From the NCBI GenBank assembly GCA_963932465.1, contig CAWVRF010001058.1:1116001-1180000 (forward strand): a DNA stretch of 64,000 nt, written 5' to 3'. The position numbers were made by a program, and so were the translations under genes. Under the pieces are notes generated by a model. That model was not told where the DNA came from. It ran no database searches and saw nothing but the letters and a program-made list of their open reading frames with translations. Positions 61,701 to 64,000 of the stretch are shown here, one piece after another. This DNA comes from Maratus speciosus (lineage: Eukaryota > Arthropoda > Arachnida > Araneae > Salticidae). Position 1 is the first letter of the stretch. Each line of letters begins with the position of its first letter.

Positions 61701-64000
61701 ATCAGAAAGAGTTACCGCATATAAAACACGCAATATTTATGAATTGAATACCGGTGCAGGGCTCAAAATTAATTTATTAATAAATAATAAAGCGAAACCG
61801 AATATATTGTTTCAACAATCAAAGCATTGTTAGAAAATTCATCAGATAGAGTTACCGCATATAAAACACGCAATATTTATGAATTGAATTCCGGTGCAGG
61901 GCTGAAAATTAATTTCTTAATAAATAATAAAGCGAAACCGAATATATTGTTTCAACAATCAAAGCATTGTTAGAAAATTCATCAGATAGAGTTACCGCAT
62001 ATAAAACACGCAATATTTATGAATTGAATTCCGGTGCAGGGCTGAAAATTAATTTCTTAATAAATAATAAAGCGAAACCGAATATATTGTTTCAACAATC
62101 AAAGCATTGTTAGAAAATTCATCAGAAAGAGTTACCGCATATAAAACACGCAATATTTATGAATTGAATCCCGGTGCAGGGCTCAAAATTAATTTCTTAA
62201 TAAATAATAAAGCGAAACCGAATATATTGTTTCAACAATCAAAGCATTGTTAGAAAATTCATCAGAAAGAGTTACCGCATATAAAACACGCAATATTTAT
62301 GAATTGATTTCCGGTGCAGGGCTGAAAATTAATTTCTTAATAAATAATAAAACGAAACCGAATATATTGTTTCAACAATCAATGCATTGTTAGAAAATTC
62401 ATCAGAAAGAATTACCGCATATAAAACATGCAATATTTATGAACTGAATTCCGGTGCATTGCTGAAAATTAATTTCTTAATCTTAATAAATAATAAAGCG
62501 AAACCGAATACATTGTTTCAACAATAAAGCATTGTTAGAAAATTCATCAGAAAGAGTTACCTCATATAAAACACGCAATATTTATGAATTGAATTCCGGT
62601 GCAGGGCTGAAAATTAATTTCTTAATAAATAATAAAGCGAAACCGAATATATTGTTTCAACAATCAAAGCATTGTTAGAATATTCATCAGAAAGAGTTAC
62701 CGCATATAAAATACAAAATATTTATGAATTGAATTCCGGTGCAGGGCTGAAAATTAATTTCTTAATAAATAATAAAGCGAAACCGAATATATTGTTTCAA
62801 CAATCAAAGCATTGTTATAAAATTCATCAGATAGAGTTACCGCATATAAAACACGCAATATTTATGAATTGAATTCCGGTGCAGGGCTGAAAATTAATTT
62901 CTTAATAAATAATAAAGCGAAACCGATTATTGTTTCAGCAATCAAAGCATTGTTAGAAAATTCACCAGAAAGAGTTACCGCATATAAAACACGCAATATT
63001 TATGAATTGAATTCCGCTGCAGGGCTCAAAATTAATTTATTACTAAATAATAAAGCGAAACCGAATATATTGTTTCAACAATGAAAGCATTGTTAGAAAA
63101 TTCATCAGAAAGAGTTACCGCATATAAAACACGCAATATTTATGAATTGAATACCGGTGCAGGGCTCAAAATTAATTTATTAATAAATAATAAAGCGAAA
63201 CCGAATATATTGTTTCAACAATCAAAGCATTGTTAGAAAATTCATCAGAAAGAGTTACCTCATATAAAACACGCAATATTTATGAATTGAATTCCGGTGC
63301 AGGGCTGAAAATTAATTTCTTAATAAATAATAAAGCGAAACCGAATATATTGTTTCAACAATCAAAGCATTGTTAGAATATTCATCAGAAGGAGTTACCG
63401 CATATAAAACACGCAATATTCATGAATTGTATTCCGGTGCAGGGCTGAAAATTAATTTCTTAATAAATAATAAAGCGAAACCGAATATATTGTTTCAACA
63501 ATCAAAGCATTGTTATAAAATTCATCAGAAAGAGTTACCGCATATAAAACACGCAATATTTATGAATTGAATTCCGCTGCAGGGCTGAAAATTAATTTCT
63601 TAATAAATAATAAAGCGAAACCGAATATATTGTTTCAACAATCAATGCATTGTTAGAAAATTCATCAGAAAGAATTACCGCATATAAAACATGCAATATT
63701 TATGAACTGAATTCCGGTGCATTGCTGAAAATTAATTTCTTAATCTTAATAAATAATAAAGCGAAACCGAATACATTGTTTCAACAATAAGGCATTGTTA
63801 GAAAATTCATCAGAAAGAGTTACCTCATATAAAACACGCAATATTTATGAATTGAATTCCGGTGCAGGGCTGAAAATTAATTTCTTAATAAATAATAAAG
63901 CGAAACCGAATATATTGTTTCAACAATCAAAGCATTGTTAGAAAATTCATCAGAAAGAGTTACCGCATATAAAACACGCAATATTTATGAATTGATTTCC

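Larger units (their letters stand above)
17403..64000 (+). repeat. Satellite megarray, 140-bp monomer, about 330 copies
   Basis: From TTACAGTGTATAAAACAGGC the sequence becomes a head-to-tail array that runs to the window edge without inversion or visible insertion. The typical unit is exactly 140 bp (compare 17581 and 17721). Length variants are 146 bp (extra CTTAAT after TTT), 145 bp (the same insertion plus loss of C in CAACAATCAAAG) and 138 bp (CGATTATTG in place of CGAATATATTG). Monomers are mostly 95% or more identical. Diagnostic substitutions include AATTCC/AATCCC/AATACC/GATTTCC before GGTGCA, GCACCG or GCATTG for GCAGGG, CTGAAA/CTCAAA, CAGATAG, CACCAG, TTATAAAA, TTGGAAAA, GCGTAACC and CCTCATATAA. 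Recurrent 46-94-residue open frames are by-products and start at TTG or in mid-repeat. Whether the array is centromeric, pericentromeric or interstitial cannot be told. Confidence 0.98.

Noticed and set aside
20900..63570. Dozens of repeated 60-94-residue open frames in the satellite.
   Set aside because: They are the same monomer frame recurring, begin at TTG or mid-repeat rather than ATG, and end at the phase shift caused by the 140-bp unit. They are not annotated as genes; the 138-bp frame effect is reported as a finding instead.
17403..64000. CRISPR array.
   Set aside because: The repeats are contiguous 140-bp units without unique spacers, in a eukaryotic context.
1..64000. tRNA, rRNA, snRNA genes or telomeric repeats.
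   Set aside because: No cloverleaf with A and B boxes, no conserved rRNA words and no TTAGG/TTAGGG-type runs were seen on either strand.

Overview
The window looks like non-coding nuclear DNA from an animal, most likely an invertebrate. It is AT-rich and intron-less, has no bacterial-style gene packing, carries several eukaryotic class II transposon families (hAT, pogo/Tigger, TTAA-flanked MITEs, long fold-backs) and ends in a megasatellite. The species cannot be named from the sequence. No intact protein-coding gene, tRNA or rRNA was recognised.

Layout. Bases 1-1112 are a run of back-to-back hairpins (fold-back repeats). Bases 1113-3207 are mostly featureless AT-rich DNA. A non-autonomous hAT element with an 8-bp target duplication lies at 3208-4195, followed by the terminal repeat and decayed minus-strand transposase of a pogo/Tigger element (4379-5290). 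Bases 5690-10330 form a compound fold-back: degenerate short tandem repeats lie in opposite orientation on the two sides of a 2.6-kb element with about 950-bp inverted arms (6550-9167). The right-hand block contains a clean 29-bp minisatellite (about 9426-9860). Bases 10391-16520 are a patchwork of MITEs: two related pogo-type MITEs, a large fold-back, two TTAA-flanked elements and a GC-rich element with TGTTGACTC ends.

At 17160-17402 the composition changes to a short, more GC-rich segment with an E-box and an ATG in good Kozak context. This is the only place that resembles a promoter or first exon. From about 17403 to the window end (46.6 kb, about 330 copies) the DNA is one head-to-tail satellite with a 140-bp monomer and no visible interruption. 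Shared variants (6-bp insertion, 1-bp and 2-bp deletions, diagnostic substitutions) show that the array is built of nested higher-order repeats, with offsets of 280, 985, 1125, 1963, 2245/2385, 2959, 3088, 3951/4091 and 4081 bp.

Nothing here works as an operon or pathway. The left 17 kb is a transposon graveyard and the right 46 kb is a young, actively homogenised satellite. Every monomer carries a perfect TATAAAA word, an EcoRI site in the common type and two mutually exclusive hairpins. The 138-bp variant keeps a 46-codon reading frame across monomers. These are the most testable oddities. Element names rest on terminal motifs and target duplications read by eye, not on database matches.
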